NCBI GenBank assembly: GCA_009746045.1
Contig: RPFO01002108.1
Location: 1 to 64,000 of the forward strand
From: Mesostigma viride
Taxonomy: Eukaryota; Streptophyta; Mesostigmatophyceae; Mesostigmatales; Mesostigmataceae
Direction: 5' to 3'
DNA length: 64,000 nt
Position 1 is the stretch's first letter; every line of letters starts with the position of its first letter. Made by a program: the position numbers and the translations under genes. Below are positions 21,760 through 32,344 of this stretch, one piece after another. Under the pieces are notes generated by a model. It was not told where the DNA came from. It worked only from the letters and a program-made list of their open reading frames with translations, and made no database searches.

Positions 21760-23436
21760 AATTCTTCCTGGCTGGTGTTGTCCTCGCCTTCAGCTCGCCG
21801 CTCTCTTCTCCCTCCTTCAGCGCTCTGCCGACGACCTCTGGGTCCCCTTCCCCTTGACCGAAGCCACCTTCCACTTCATCCTTCAGGAGGCCATCGAGCA
21901 GCACATGACCCCCCTCGCCGCAGATGTGGCAGCCATCGGCTGGCTGCCGACTTCCCCACCATCTCCACCGCCACTCCACCCCCCACAACCAAACTCCGTG
22001 ACATCGACAAGCGCCTCAAGGACAACGCCATCGCCATCGAGTGCCTGCAAAACACCGTGCGCAGGCCTCACCGCCCAGGTGGTGAAGGACATTGCTGCCA
22101 AGCATGCCCCCGCTGGCCCAGCAGGCGATGCTCCTATAGGCGAAGCTCCCCCGCAGACCTGGGCTGGGCACCACGCACTGCTCGAACCACATCACCACCA
22201 CCGGCCACCACCACCGCCATCGCCGCAAGTGAGCCAAGCAACAGACGCTGGGACCTCCGCGAGGAGGCTGAGCTCGACAAGCGCAGCCATTACGTCATCG
22301 TAAAACACTTCAACCTGCTGGAAGGTGAGAACTCTGAGAAGCTTGAACAGGCGTTTGCGGACAAAATCCAAGTGCCCCCGTGGCCCTCATTGGTGAGCTC
22401 AAGCTGGATGCCCTCCGCCTTCCCCGGTCGCGATGGGACCGCCCCCGCTGCTGCTCGATCACCTTTGAGCACAAGCTTTCGAAGTGTTCCTCAAGCGCCG
22501 CAAGCGGCTCGTGATCGATGACTACCTACACGCTGGAAGACGACTTGACCCTGGCGCAGCGCAACAACGGCGGCGGGAGCTATGGCCGACCTATACCTCC
22601 AGCTCCGGCAGGCAGCCGGAAGGGAAGAAGCCGGTATATATAATGGAGGGGGGCGGTCATCTACGTCGACCACAAGCCCTAGCCAGCAGGTGACCCCCGC
22701 TGCCCCAGCACCCTCAGCAACCCCAGCCGAGGGGACTATAGCAGTAACTAGTAGTGTAGAATAGTAAGGCTAAGCGAGGCGTGGACACTCACGGAAACAC
22801 TGGCAGCTAAGCTAGACGGCACGGTTTACAGGATGCTCCGACAGGTCCTGAACGTAAGGTTTTCCAAGCGCCCGTCATTAGAGTATTTGTATCAGGGCAT
22901 GCCTCGTATTTCGGACGAGATTAGACAGGGTAGGATAGCATTTGCATAGGACACCTTGCTCGCACCAGCCAGGTCGACACCGCCCTTGGTCTGGCAGGCC
23001 CCCAGCGGCTTGGCTAGCCAGGGCGGCATATTCTGACCTGGCCTGGCCCCAAGGGCATTCCCAAAAGGGTAGGGAAACATGTCATGAACTACATCCAGAT
23101 GTTGCTGGACAACCTAGTGGTCAGTCCCATGCAGCCCAGTTTGAACACCGCATCCACTCTCTCTCCCTTCTTTGGACTGCCATGCAGAACAAGACGCGGT
23201 GGCAGAAGATTGTCAAGGCTCACACGCCAGCCCCTGTGGGCAAGCCACCTCCCCCCAAGAGGCGGCGGCGTTTTGATGAGTAGTCATAGTCAGGATTTTT
23301 CTAGACTAGATAGCTTAGAGTTAGGTTAGTTCGATTACGCGGCTCCTTCCACTCCACCCATCCATCAAGGAATATGTGCTACATGATCTCCCAACGGAGG
23401 CATGTTATACTTTAATTTAATTTTTAAGGCTAAACC
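21760..23436 (+). mobile_element. LINE deletion derivative: ORF1 part joined to the ORF2 C-terminal end
   Basis: The left half (to about 22760) matches ORF1-like sequence also present on the minus strand at 24.06-25.58 kb. From about 22790 it continues with the extreme 3' end of ORF2 that is shared with the 60.8-63.2 kb copy (ACGAGATTAGACA, GGCTTGGC(T/C)AGCCAGGGCGG, GCCAGCCCCTGTGGGCAAG). Endonuclease and reverse transcriptase are absent between them. The 3' untranslated end has CTCCCAACGGAG at 23388-23399 and an A/T-rich tail. The left end is approximate. Confidence 0.75.
21854..22760 (+). pseudogene. LINE ORF1 remnant (L1-type RNA-binding protein)
   Basis: Pieces in shifted frames correspond to the better copy on the minus strand at 24-25.6 kb. 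The first part reads FILQEAIEQHMTPLAADVAA. A later frame reads LREEAELDKRSHYVIVKHFN followed by LLEGENSEKLEQAFADKI, the layout of a coiled-coil end followed by an RRM-like ORF1 domain. Repeated frameshifts and stops show it is dead. Confidence 0.55.
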
Positions 23437-23447
23437 AACGTCGCCAT

Positions 23448-23620
23448 TGAATTGAATTGAATTGTAACATAACTCCGTTGGGAGTATATGTAGCACATAG
23501 CCCTTGAGAGGGGGCATATGGCCTATCATACATCCTAAGCTACTTCCTGCAAGGGTGGGGATGTAAAGGACCCTTGCTCTAGGTGCACCAGGGCACGTGC
23601 ATCCCCATGATCTTCAAGCT
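23448..23620 (-). mobile_element. SINE-like element, 173 bp, with 11-bp target-site duplication
   Basis: AACGTCGCCAT lies on both sides (23437-23447 and 23621-23631). Read on the minus strand the element contains GTGCCCTGGTGCACCTAGAG, a CCCACCCTTGCAGGAAGTAG block, ATGTGCTACAT, the hairpin CTCCCAACGGAG and a (CAATT)n tail. Close relatives are at 31.34-31.50 kb (minus) and 63.77-63.93 kb (plus). Its 3' end matches the LINE family here. Confidence 0.8.
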
Positions 23621-24014
23621 AACGTCGCCATGTACATGTATGATCACTGGGAGACGACCAGCGCAGGCCAGAAGTCGGAAGAATCCGGACCATCTCGAGC
23701 TTGCCGTTATCTTGTCCGCGTTTTCGAGTCGTTCAGGATGATAAATATGAATGGAGATGGAAATGTGTAGCCTTGTGCATTGAAATTATTAATTCATTAA
23801 CCCGTGTTTTTTTAAATTAGAACGCGATGTATCGCGTTGTAAGCTTTTTTTAGAACGCGTATAGCACCTAGAAGGAAAGTTTTTTTCATGGTCATGTATA
23901 TACTTTCCTGAAAGCCCATAAATCAAAGTTTTTTTTGAGCTACTCAGACCTACAACATGCTAATTCATTATCTTACGTAGGCCACGAGCCACGAGCCACG
24001 AGGTAGCCATGGCT

Positions 24015-25710
24015 GACGGCGGAGCTCATAACTTTCACGTTTGAGCACCGAATTCAGCCGGTAATATCACAATCGCTTCGGTATTCCCCTAAGCTGGGCT
24101 GTCTGGAGCTGTGGAGGTGCTGGGGCCGCGGGGGTCGCGTGCCACCTGGAGCTTGTGGCCGATGTAGACAGTGGCCGCCCCCTTCCAGTACACCGGCTGC
24201 CCCGCCGCGGTCTGCCGGAGCTGGAGCCGGTACTAGGTCGGCCATAGCTCCCGTCGCCATTGTTGGCTGCGCCAGGGTCAAGTCGTCGTCCAGCCGGGTG
24301 AAGGGAGTCTTCTCGAGCCCGGCTTGCGGCGCCCTGAGAAAAGAAATCTTGTCCGCCGGGTTCTTAAAGGTGGGAAGAAGCGGGGACGCCCCTGCCTTCC
24401 CCAGCGGGCGCGGGGAAGACGGTTGGCGACCAGCTCGATCTCACCAGTAAGGCCCATGCGACCAAGGATGTCTCTCTCAAACGCACGTGCAAGCTTCTCG
24501 GAATTCTCACCTTCCACCAGGTCGAAGTTCTTGACGTTGAGGCTGCGCTTGGCGAGCTCGGCCTCCTCGCGGAGGTCGAGCGTCTGCTGCTGGAGCTGTG
24601 CTGCGACGGCGGAGGTGCCGGTGGAGGCACCGGCGGTGTGTTGCTTAACACAGGGTTAAGCATGGCCGCCCAGGCCTGGGTGGGAGGAGCATTGCGGATG
24701 GGGCGGCCCGCCAGGCCAGCGGGGGCTGACCTTGGCGGCAAACGTCCTTCACCGCCTGGGCGATGAGGCCTGCGGTGTTTTGCAGGACCTTGATGGCGAA
24801 TCATGGCGTTGTCCTTGAGGCGCTGGTCGATGTCGCGGAGCTGGGGCCGGTGATGGCGTCGGAGGTGGCCAGGTGGTGGCGGTGGAGACGAGGAGGGTGG
24901 AGGTGGCGGTGGAGCTTGGTGGAGAGGACGGGGAGATCGGCAGTCAGTGTGCTGCCCATGGCCGCCACATCTGCAGCGAGGGGGGCCACGTGCTGCTCGA
25001 GGGCCTCCTGAAGGAGTGAGCGGATGGAGGATTCGGTCAAGGTGGTGGTGTCAGATGGGCTTGGGGGGCCAGAGCTCCTCAAGGGAGCGTCCAAGGAGTG
25101 ATCCTCGGAGGGATCAAGAAGAGGACGTATTGCTGGAGGTGCATGGGGTCGGCGGGTGGACGTGTGGATGTGGTTGTCGAATGCCGGGCGCCTCTGAAGG
25201 AAAGCATTGTTCAAAACGGCGGCCTTGGTGGGAAAGCTGCTTGCACAGTTCAAGAAGCGAGGCGTGCGATCCCCAGAACACGTAGCTCAGGAGCTTGTCG
25301 TGGGTGAGCTTGTCAAAAAAGCCGGGCTGGCTGGCATCAAAGTCGAACTCTTCCCAGGTCGGCTCGCAGCAGGGCGACTGCATGCGCTTGGGCTCAGGCG
25401 ACGCTGCGGGTGAGGCGAGCCCGGCCACGCGGGGGCTGGGCGACCACTAGAGCTTGGCTAGTGGCGCCGCTGCCTTCTGGGCCACAGGGCGAAGCTGCAG
25501 CCGGAGCTGCAGACTCATTTTCAGGGCTGAGCGCAGCCGCCAGGCTGCGCTGCGCGGAGGAGCGTTTGCTCGCCATATATTGCGTAATAGCTTCGGAAAA
25601 TTATATCAGCGTACACGTACGTGCGTCTTAGAAAGACGAAGCGATTGCATGTGATATTCACAGCCGAATCAGTCCGGTGCCCAAACGTGAAAGTTATGAG
25701 CTCCGCCGTC
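24015..25710. mobile_element. 1.7-kb block bounded by long terminal inverted repeats, carrying LINE ORF1-like sequence
   Basis: GACGGCGGAGCTCATAACTT followed by TCACGTTTG starts at 24015. Its exact reverse complement ends at 25710, and imperfect similarity continues inward for about 65 bp on both sides. Inside, almost the whole length is ORF1-like sequence on the minus strand. A possible flanking duplication AGCCATG is present on both sides but not directly adjacent on the right. No transposase is present, so it would be non-autonomous. It could also be an ORF1 fragment flanked by inverted copies of another repeat. Confidence 0.65.
24060..25576 (-). pseudogene. LINE ORF1-like gene, frameshifted
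   Basis: It starts MASKRSSAQRSLAAAL at 25576, then an Ala/Pro-rich stretch and a segment with WEEFDFDASQPGFFDKLTHD. After frame changes come LLQEALEQHVAPLAADVAAM, a Pro-rich linker, and an RRM-like region with FDLVEGENSEKLARAFERDI and TGEIELVANRLPRAR. Near the end, a frame holds KTPFTRLDDDLTLAQ-type sequence. This order (disordered head, helical part, RRM-like domain, basic tail) resembles L1-type ORF1 proteins that bind LINE RNA. At least three frame changes are needed, so it is not functional. Confidence 0.55.
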
Positions 25711-25802
25711 ACTGCTCAAGCCATGCATATGGCGCTACGTATACTCGTGGAGTCATGGCTGCCTGAACATGCCGGCTAGGCCACTTCCATTCCATGCCAG
25801 GC

Positions 25803-25846
25803 ATTAATTAATTAATTATTTAATTAATTGATTAATTAATTAATGC
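25803..25846. repeat. AT-rich near-palindrome of TTAA units
   Basis: GCATTAATTAATTAATT and its reverse complement AATTAATTAATTAATGC face each other. It resembles the (TTAA)n tails of the LINE and SINE-like elements here, possibly two tails joined head to head. Confidence 0.7.
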
Positions 25847-26005
25847 ATGCATAGGTCCGGGTCGCGCCACGTCGGTGCGTGGCACGCGCTTGCAAGTTTG
25901 CCAGTGGATTGCGACGGGGCGCAAGGGGACCCTGCCATAGGTGGTGTCTACCAGCAACGTGCGCGTGTAAGATGCATCCAGGCCGCATGCATGCATAGCA
26001 CACGT

Positions 26006-28824
26006 GGTGTGCCTTGACTATATCTGCGTACGCCGGGCTCAGCGCCCCTCAGTTGTCGATGCTCGCGTCTTGCAAGATTCTGTCCGCACGGTGGAATCTG
26101 ATCACCGTCTCGTGCTCGCTCGCATCAGATTGCGGTTTCCTGCCCGGGTGAAACCGTCGCGACAGCTGGCGCCTCAGCCAGATCTCGATCAAGGTGCTCC
26201 GGATTGTACGTGCTGAAGGATGCCGACAAGATGTCAGCAGCAGAGCAGGCCGCTACATAGTCGCACAGGGTGACAGGGACGACTTTCTGGCCGTCTTCGA
26301 CGCCAGGGGCAGCCGCCAGGAGTTACACGCCAGTCCGCCGCCGGTTGATATTTCAGTGATCCTCCGCGGTATCGCTGCCAAGTATCGTCTGGCTGCCCAC
26401 ACCCTCCCCTCCTTGCCTCTGCGCCGGGCGGCTTGCTTTCCACCGTCACGCACCGACAGTGGTCGCCGCTATAGGCAGATGCTCCGCCGCAACAGGGATC
26501 CGACCGCCAATTAAACCAGGGCTGCAAGCAGCTCTGAGGCCGTCGCCTACGCGCAGGCTGAGACGGGCAGACGCTCAGCAGATGGTCAAGGACCTGCGCA
26601 GCTGCCAGCAGAAGCACGACGGCAAGGGGGCCTGGTTCTGACCAGTACTTAAGCGCCTCACGGGCACCCGGACGGCCTAGTAGCTCGGCCGGCCCCACCG
26701 CCACGACGTCCCTGCATGGCGCCCCAGCCAAGCGGCTTCGTACCTGGGCCGCGGCCACGGCCGAGGTTGGGACGCGGCCGGGGACAGCTGCGCCGCCCCC
26801 ACCCCAGTGCTCCCAGCCGCCGCCGCCCGCCCGGCCGCCCTCCAGGGCCGGCCCCGCGCTGGGCCCCCGGCCCCGCCTAGGTCAGCGGCGGACTACCTAG
26901 TCCCCCCGGCCCGCTGATCGGCCCACTTGGCGACCCGTCCGGCGACATGCCTCCTTTCACCTCTCGCGAGGTCACGGAGGCGGTCCAGCGCCTGCGTTAT
27001 GACGCAGCCACCGGCTCCGACGAGATTCCTGCCGCAGTTGTGAAACTTGAAGCCGAATTCGAGGACACCGGTGTTATGCTGCTCTTCCGGGACATCTGCA
27101 ACCGCCTTCTGCTGTTGTCGCAACCGCCTCCAGCAGCCTGGCAACACAGTTTTCGCACGATGCTGTACTGTTGTTGAACTTAGAACAAGGGGTCGCCAGC
27201 CGACCCCGGCAAAGTACAGAGGGGTGTGCATTCAAAGTGTCCGGCCCTCAAGCTTCTTATTATGCGGCTCATCCTGAACCGCATGCGCCCGGCCCTGGAC
27301 GGTCACCTCAGCGAGACTCAGCACGGCTTCCGTTCAGGTCGCAACACAGTACAGGCGCTCTTCGCTACTCGCCGACTGGTGGAGGAACTGCAACGCCTTC
27401 AGCCTGGTGAGTCCCCTTTGCACCTTGTGCTGGTGGACTTCATCAAAGCCTTCAGATTCGGTTTTCTGGCCTGCGCTTTGGGACATCCTCGAGCTGTTCC
27501 GGATCCCCCGCCGGCCCCCTTATTGCTGTCATCCGCAACCTGTATGAAGGGTCCACCACTTCGGTGCGCACTTCTTACGGGACCACGCCACCATGCCCTT
27601 TACAGAAGGGTGTGTGGCAGGGCTGCGTGCTGTCGCCCTACCTGTTCATTATTGTGGTCGAATACGTAATGATTCAGGCGCGCAAGCGATTTGCCCGCAT
27701 CGTGGGTAGGGAACCAGGGGTGCAGGTTGCTAAGCACTTCTGGCATGGCGGAGCGGAAACGGAGATTCGGCTGGCGGACATCATCTACGCAGACGACACC
27801 ACCCTCTTCGAGGACACCGTGGGCACGTGCAGACATGGCTTGACTGCCTGGCTATCGAGGCCCGTGCAGTGGGGCTTGAGGTCAGCAAGAAGACAGAGGC
27901 CCTGGCGGTTGGGCTCACCCACTCACCGCCACCCCTCTATCTCACTAGACAGCTCTCGAGTCCTGTATCGGGACCGCGTCAAGCTGCTGGGCAGCCTGCT
28001 TCCCAGCTGCGAGGCTGATGTGGACCATCGCATCTCCCTCGCCTGGCACGCTTTACGCCAGTACCGGGCCCTGTGGCGCAAGCCCCTGGGCAGGATCGAG
28101 AAACAGGACCTGTTTAAGGTCCTCGTCCTTCCTGTTCTCACGTATGGGGCCGAGACGTGGACCCTTGCACCGCCGACCGGCCTGGCCCGCAAGCTGGACG
28201 GCGCGGTCACCAGCATGCTGCGTTCCATTTTCAGAGTAGGATATGCTGCTCATGGACATCCGCAATGAGGACCTGTACCAGGGCATGCCCTATATCACCA
28301 GCACCATTAAGCAACGACGCCTGCAGCTCGTAGGGCACCTAGCTCGCACCAACCAGGTAGACACCTCACGTGGCCCCCCCGCAGGATCGACTGCGACCAG
28401 CTCAGCCTGGCCGGCACTTCCTGACGTGGGCCGGGCCCCGTGATGCTAGACGCCGCAAGGCCCGCACCTTCAAAGAACAGCTAGTAGATCGGGACATGGG
28501 GGGCCTAGGTCTTTCCATGATTTGGAAGAAGATGATGGACAATGCCAAGTGGGCCCAGGTCGTAGAGGACAACGAGCCCCCCCCCGTGGGGAAGCGCCCG
28601 CGTGTGCGAACCCGCGGGAGACACGCCAGACAGCTCCCCTAGGGTAGCGGGATGTTGTTTAGATAGCTGTTGTAGTTAGTGATGTTGTTAGATAGATGTT
28701 GTAGGTAGCTGATGTAGGTAGATTAGACCGGTAGGAATGTTGCACCCATCCCTCCATCCATCGGGGTTAATGCTCCGTGACTCCCCAACGGGAGCACGAG
28801 TCTAATTAATTAATTAATTAATTA
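26006..28824 (+). mobile_element. 5'-truncated LINE with 11-bp target-site duplication
   Basis: ATAGCACACGT flanks the element at 25995-26005 and 28825-28835. The insertion starts inside the endonuclease domain, so it is 5'-truncated by target-primed reverse transcription. It continues through a linker, reverse transcriptase and C-terminal region, and ends with the hairpin CTCCCCAACGGGAG (28781-28794) and a (TTAA)n tail. It is the most complete LINE copy in the window, but it is frameshifted. Confidence 0.92.
26008..28640 (+). pseudogene. LINE ORF2: endonuclease tail, reverse transcriptase, C-terminal region, frameshifted
   Basis: LDYICV and SDHRLVLARIRLRF at 26016-26150 are the end of an AP-type endonuclease, including the conserved SDH. 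After a Pro-rich linker, the reverse transcriptase begins at about 26947 (LRYDAATGSDEIPAAVVK). It then changes frame twice: KYRGVCIQS, GFRSGRNTVQALFATRRLVE, VLVDFIKAF (motif A, aspartate kept but diverged), KGVWQGCVLSPYLFIIVVEY, and the catalytic IIYADDTTLFED at about 27780-27815. The C-terminal part has VLTYGAETWTL and RRLQLVGHLARTNQ. YADD is intact, but frameshifts at about 27170-27230, 27450 and 27850 and stops disable the protein. Confidence 0.88.
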
Positions 28825-28835
28825 ATAGCACACGT

Positions 28836-31330
28836 TACGGGACCATCATGCCATGTGTGTCCTATCCAACAGTTTTCTGATTCAACAGCAAAAAAATTGG
28901 TATTACGAAATTTACAAAAATCATACATCCCGGCAACACGATGTAAGTTTCATATCAACAAACCCTTGATCAGCTTATGAGAAGCACACCTATTTGATAC
29001 CCACATCTTGTGCACATGAGGGTACAAACCAACGCCATGTCGCCTCTGACTCGCTCGCCCAATACGGGCCAGCATGACCACGCCACTATCCCTTGGAAGA
29101 ATGATCAATTTTCCGTTTACCATGAGGCCACAAGCGTAGCACTGACGCCGCTGTGGTCCATCAGGTTTCCCAATGTGAGACTAAATACCTGTACAAAAAA
29201 CAACCGAACCCCTTGCCAGCTGTGCTTGTAGCTAGCCAGCCCGCAGAAACTTGACATGAAAGCGGGGCAGACATGCCTAGATCAGCATGTATTAGCTACT
29301 TTATAACACCGCTCCACGGGAGCTTCGGCATACCACAGCTGGCCAACCATCTGATTCGGCTGTCACCAGCTCTTAGGTCATGCTCTTGACCCATGCCGAA
29401 CAGCTCTCGTGCACATGGCGATGGGCAGTAATTGATTAGCAAAGGCGTGCCCGGCGAGGTAGACCGCAGGGCGAATGCCGGATTCCGCCTGCGGGGCAAT
29501 GCCATGCAGCCGCCTGCCGCAGGGAGAAAAATGTGCGGATGAGCAAAAGTGCAAAAAGTAAAACAGTAAAAATAATAAATGGAAGTCCCCAAAGAAAGCA
29601 TGATGGTTGCACATAGAAACCTATACAACCCTTTGCGCATACTTTAGAGACCCCATTACACTGGCTATTCTGCTAATCCCATTACTCCAGCTTTCAGCAT
29701 GCACTCAGTGACTGTGATTTCCACTATGACAATAGCAGCTGTAGCGTTGCTTGTATAAAGTACAACAAATGAGAGTACGAGCAATGTCTTCCGGGTGCTG
29801 ATGAGCAACAAGATTTGAATGTCCTCCCGCTACTGAGCAACTTGAGCAGGCCACGGTGACCGAGGCAGGCTGGCCCTGACACATTGGACGAGCAGCAAGT
29901 GGCGCAGAGGATACGCTCCAATGTTCACACATCGCTGACATCCCCGCCAGGTCAGCATCTGCCCACGGCCAGGCCCGGTTGTGTACCACAGGAGGGAGGG
30001 GGGGCCGCCGTGGCTGCTAGATGTGCCAGCAGCGCACGTCGGCTCCCCCTCAATGTTATGAGCAGCGCAAAATATGGGAGGGCGTGTGGTGGCGACCCGG
30101 CGCATGCGCGATGGGCCGCGCGCTATCCCATGAACGATTAGCTGCGACTAGTGAGTGATACTCATGCTAGGTGCTATTGATGATGGGTGAAACAGTGCGA
30201 TCTGTTAAAATTTTTAGGATATTTCCGATAATCATGTTGTCGTCCCCATGTTCCAAACTTGGACGCATTGCACAGCGCATCGCTAGGAAATGACAGAGCT
30301 TCACCGTATGTGTCCTGCCAGGTAACGGGGAGACATATCCAAGGCACTCAAGGCTGCAAAGCATCGATCTGGGTTTGAAAAGTTTAGGAACCAACATAGC
30401 TCTCCTGAAACAGAGTAATACGAAAAGCTCTGCCAAAGCCAGCACTGCCACCACAGCTCATGCAAAGTGCATGGGACGGTGCCGCCATGATGTGGGTATC
30501 GTGCCACTGGCTAAATTTATAGTTTAAATTGATGTCATTGTGTCACTGGTGACGGAGCACACTGCCACACATGCATAGCTCACGTGGGTTCAGACCCAGG
30601 CTCTAGTGGATACTAATACTGGATTAAAAGGGTTGAAATATGCGTAGTTCTCCCGAAATCAAGGCAAAAGAAAAGGATGGGTTGCAGCAGGTTGGAGCTA
30701 CGCACATGAGCACGGCACTGGTAAACCACGATCCCCCGCAGCACTCCCAGGCATTATGGAGCAGTTGAGCACTATGCATTTGACCATGTATGGCGCAGGC
30801 CTACTGGCGGGGCAGCGCCACTTACTGGCAACGGGAGATATGCTCCACCCAGCCATGTCGCTTGGCTCCTAGCGCTTCTTGGTGGTCAGCTTGGCAAGTT
30901 GCACCTGGGGGAAACACACCAGCGGCCGAGGCATGCGATCGACCAGATGAGGGACATAAAATAGAACAGACTGCCTAAACATACTGCCAGGTGGGGGAGA
31001 AATTCAGCCGCCACAAGAACTGGCACAAGACCTGTTGACCCCGCTTTTTTCCCCAAACAGACCCATCTATGGCCCCTAGCAACTTGGAATCCGACCAATC
31101 AGGATACCCCTGCGAAGCGCTAGACCCTACCTACAGGATGCTGACCACAGCCCATGCATGAACTTCGTGACTGCCCCGATGAGACCCAGGAAGGAATGAA
31201 GGAATGGCCCGATAGAGGCTGAGCATTGCAGCCATGGGTAGTACAAAATCATACGCAATCCTATCCATGTCTTACTGGTAAGCATTAGAGTGGTAAGCAT
31301 TACATGTCATGCATGATACCGGCGGCCAGA
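28836..31330. other. no gene recognised
   Basis: Only short unrelated frames are seen. I looked for further minus-strand exons of the NT-C2/coiled-coil gene here and found none with matching phase and heptad character. Confidence 0.4.
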
Positions 31331-31336
31331 GCGGCC

Positions 31337-31495
31337 TAATTAATTAATGAAGAAGATGCCTCCGTGGGTAGCATATGTAACACATATCCCTGAGAAGGGG
31401 CATATGGGTTTCAAATACAGTCTGGGCTACAAACTGCAGGCGGAGGATGTAAACTGATGCCTACTCGGGGTGCACAAGGTGCACCTGCACCACTC
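31337..31495 (-). mobile_element. SINE-like element, about 159 bp
   Basis: On the minus strand it shows GGTGCACCTTGTGCACC, CATATGCCCCTTCTCAGGGA, TATGTGTTACAT, a decayed hairpin and a (TTAA)n tail. It is a relative of the elements at 23.45 and 63.8 kb. GCGGCC lies directly on both sides (31331-31336 and 31496-31501) as a possible short target duplication. It may lie in the 3' untranslated region of the upstream minus-strand gene, before a TGTAA at 31304-31300. Confidence 0.7.
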
Positions 31496-31748
31496 GCGGC
31501 CAGAAGAGCCCCCGCATCCAAACAATGACCAGCCCCAAGCAACATCCGACTCGCACAGTCATAGACGATAAAGCAGATTCTCATTTTCAAACTGGACAGA
31601 TGACAAAGTGACTTTGGACAGCAACCCACGTTGAGGGGAGGTTTCCAAGGTGCACTCATACTTGAGCATACGTGAGGGACGAACCGCCATACCACATCAC
31701 ACTGAAGTATAGGGATATCAGCGTCCCTTGCGTAACATGACATGCAAC

Positions 31749-31769
31749 GCGAGCAGCACAGTCCTCTCC
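31749..31769 (-). pseudogene. echo of exon 13 of the NT-C2 gene
   Basis: GCGAGCAGCACAGTCCTCTC matches exon 13 at 31875-31895 in 19 of 21 positions, 126 bp away. Flanking similarity is weaker. It lies downstream of the exon in gene direction. Confidence 0.55.
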
Positions 31770-31837
31770 TCGTACCCCTACCACACCAAGCCATGTAGTA
31801 CTACACCACATTCTCTAGTAAGCTATCACAGGGTATA

Positions 31838-32288
31838 CTATAACCGACATACCTCGAGCGACGTGAGCTGCTTGGCGAGCAGCACGTTCCTCTCCTTGGC
31901 CTTGTTGGTGGATGTGCGCAGTTCACGCATCTGCATCTGCTGGTCCTCGCGCTCGTACTCGGATTGCTGGCGCACGCAACGCAACGCCCGCCAACCGGGG
32001 GGGGGGAGGGCAAGGTTGAGAGTAGTTCACGGAATGCAACACGGGCCATGGGATAACAATACAAGGAAAGTGACGCGCAACGCTGCACCAGCACACATGG
32101 GGCAAGGTGGAGGGAGTGTTAACCTGTAGAGTGCACCGGCCTCAACATCAGCCACATGAAAATGATAACACCAGGAAAATACAAGCGAAGGTAGCCTATA
32201 TTAATTTTTTTTTTAATCTAAATTTTTTATTTTTTAAAAAAAATTAATTTAATTTTAATTTTTTCTTTTTAAATTTAGATTTTTATTA

Positions 32289-32344
<56 letters not shown>

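Noticed and set aside
25114-25428. Independent host gene on the minus strand (WEEFDFDASQPGFF...)
   Set aside because: Its downstream continuation matches the LINE ORF1 remnant at 21.8-22.7 kb, and frameshifts separate the parts. A mobile-element origin fits better.
28836-31330. Further 3' exons of the NT-C2/coiled-coil gene
   Set aside because: No segment showed an acceptor, matching phase and heptad-like sequence. Ending four codons past exon 13 is simpler.
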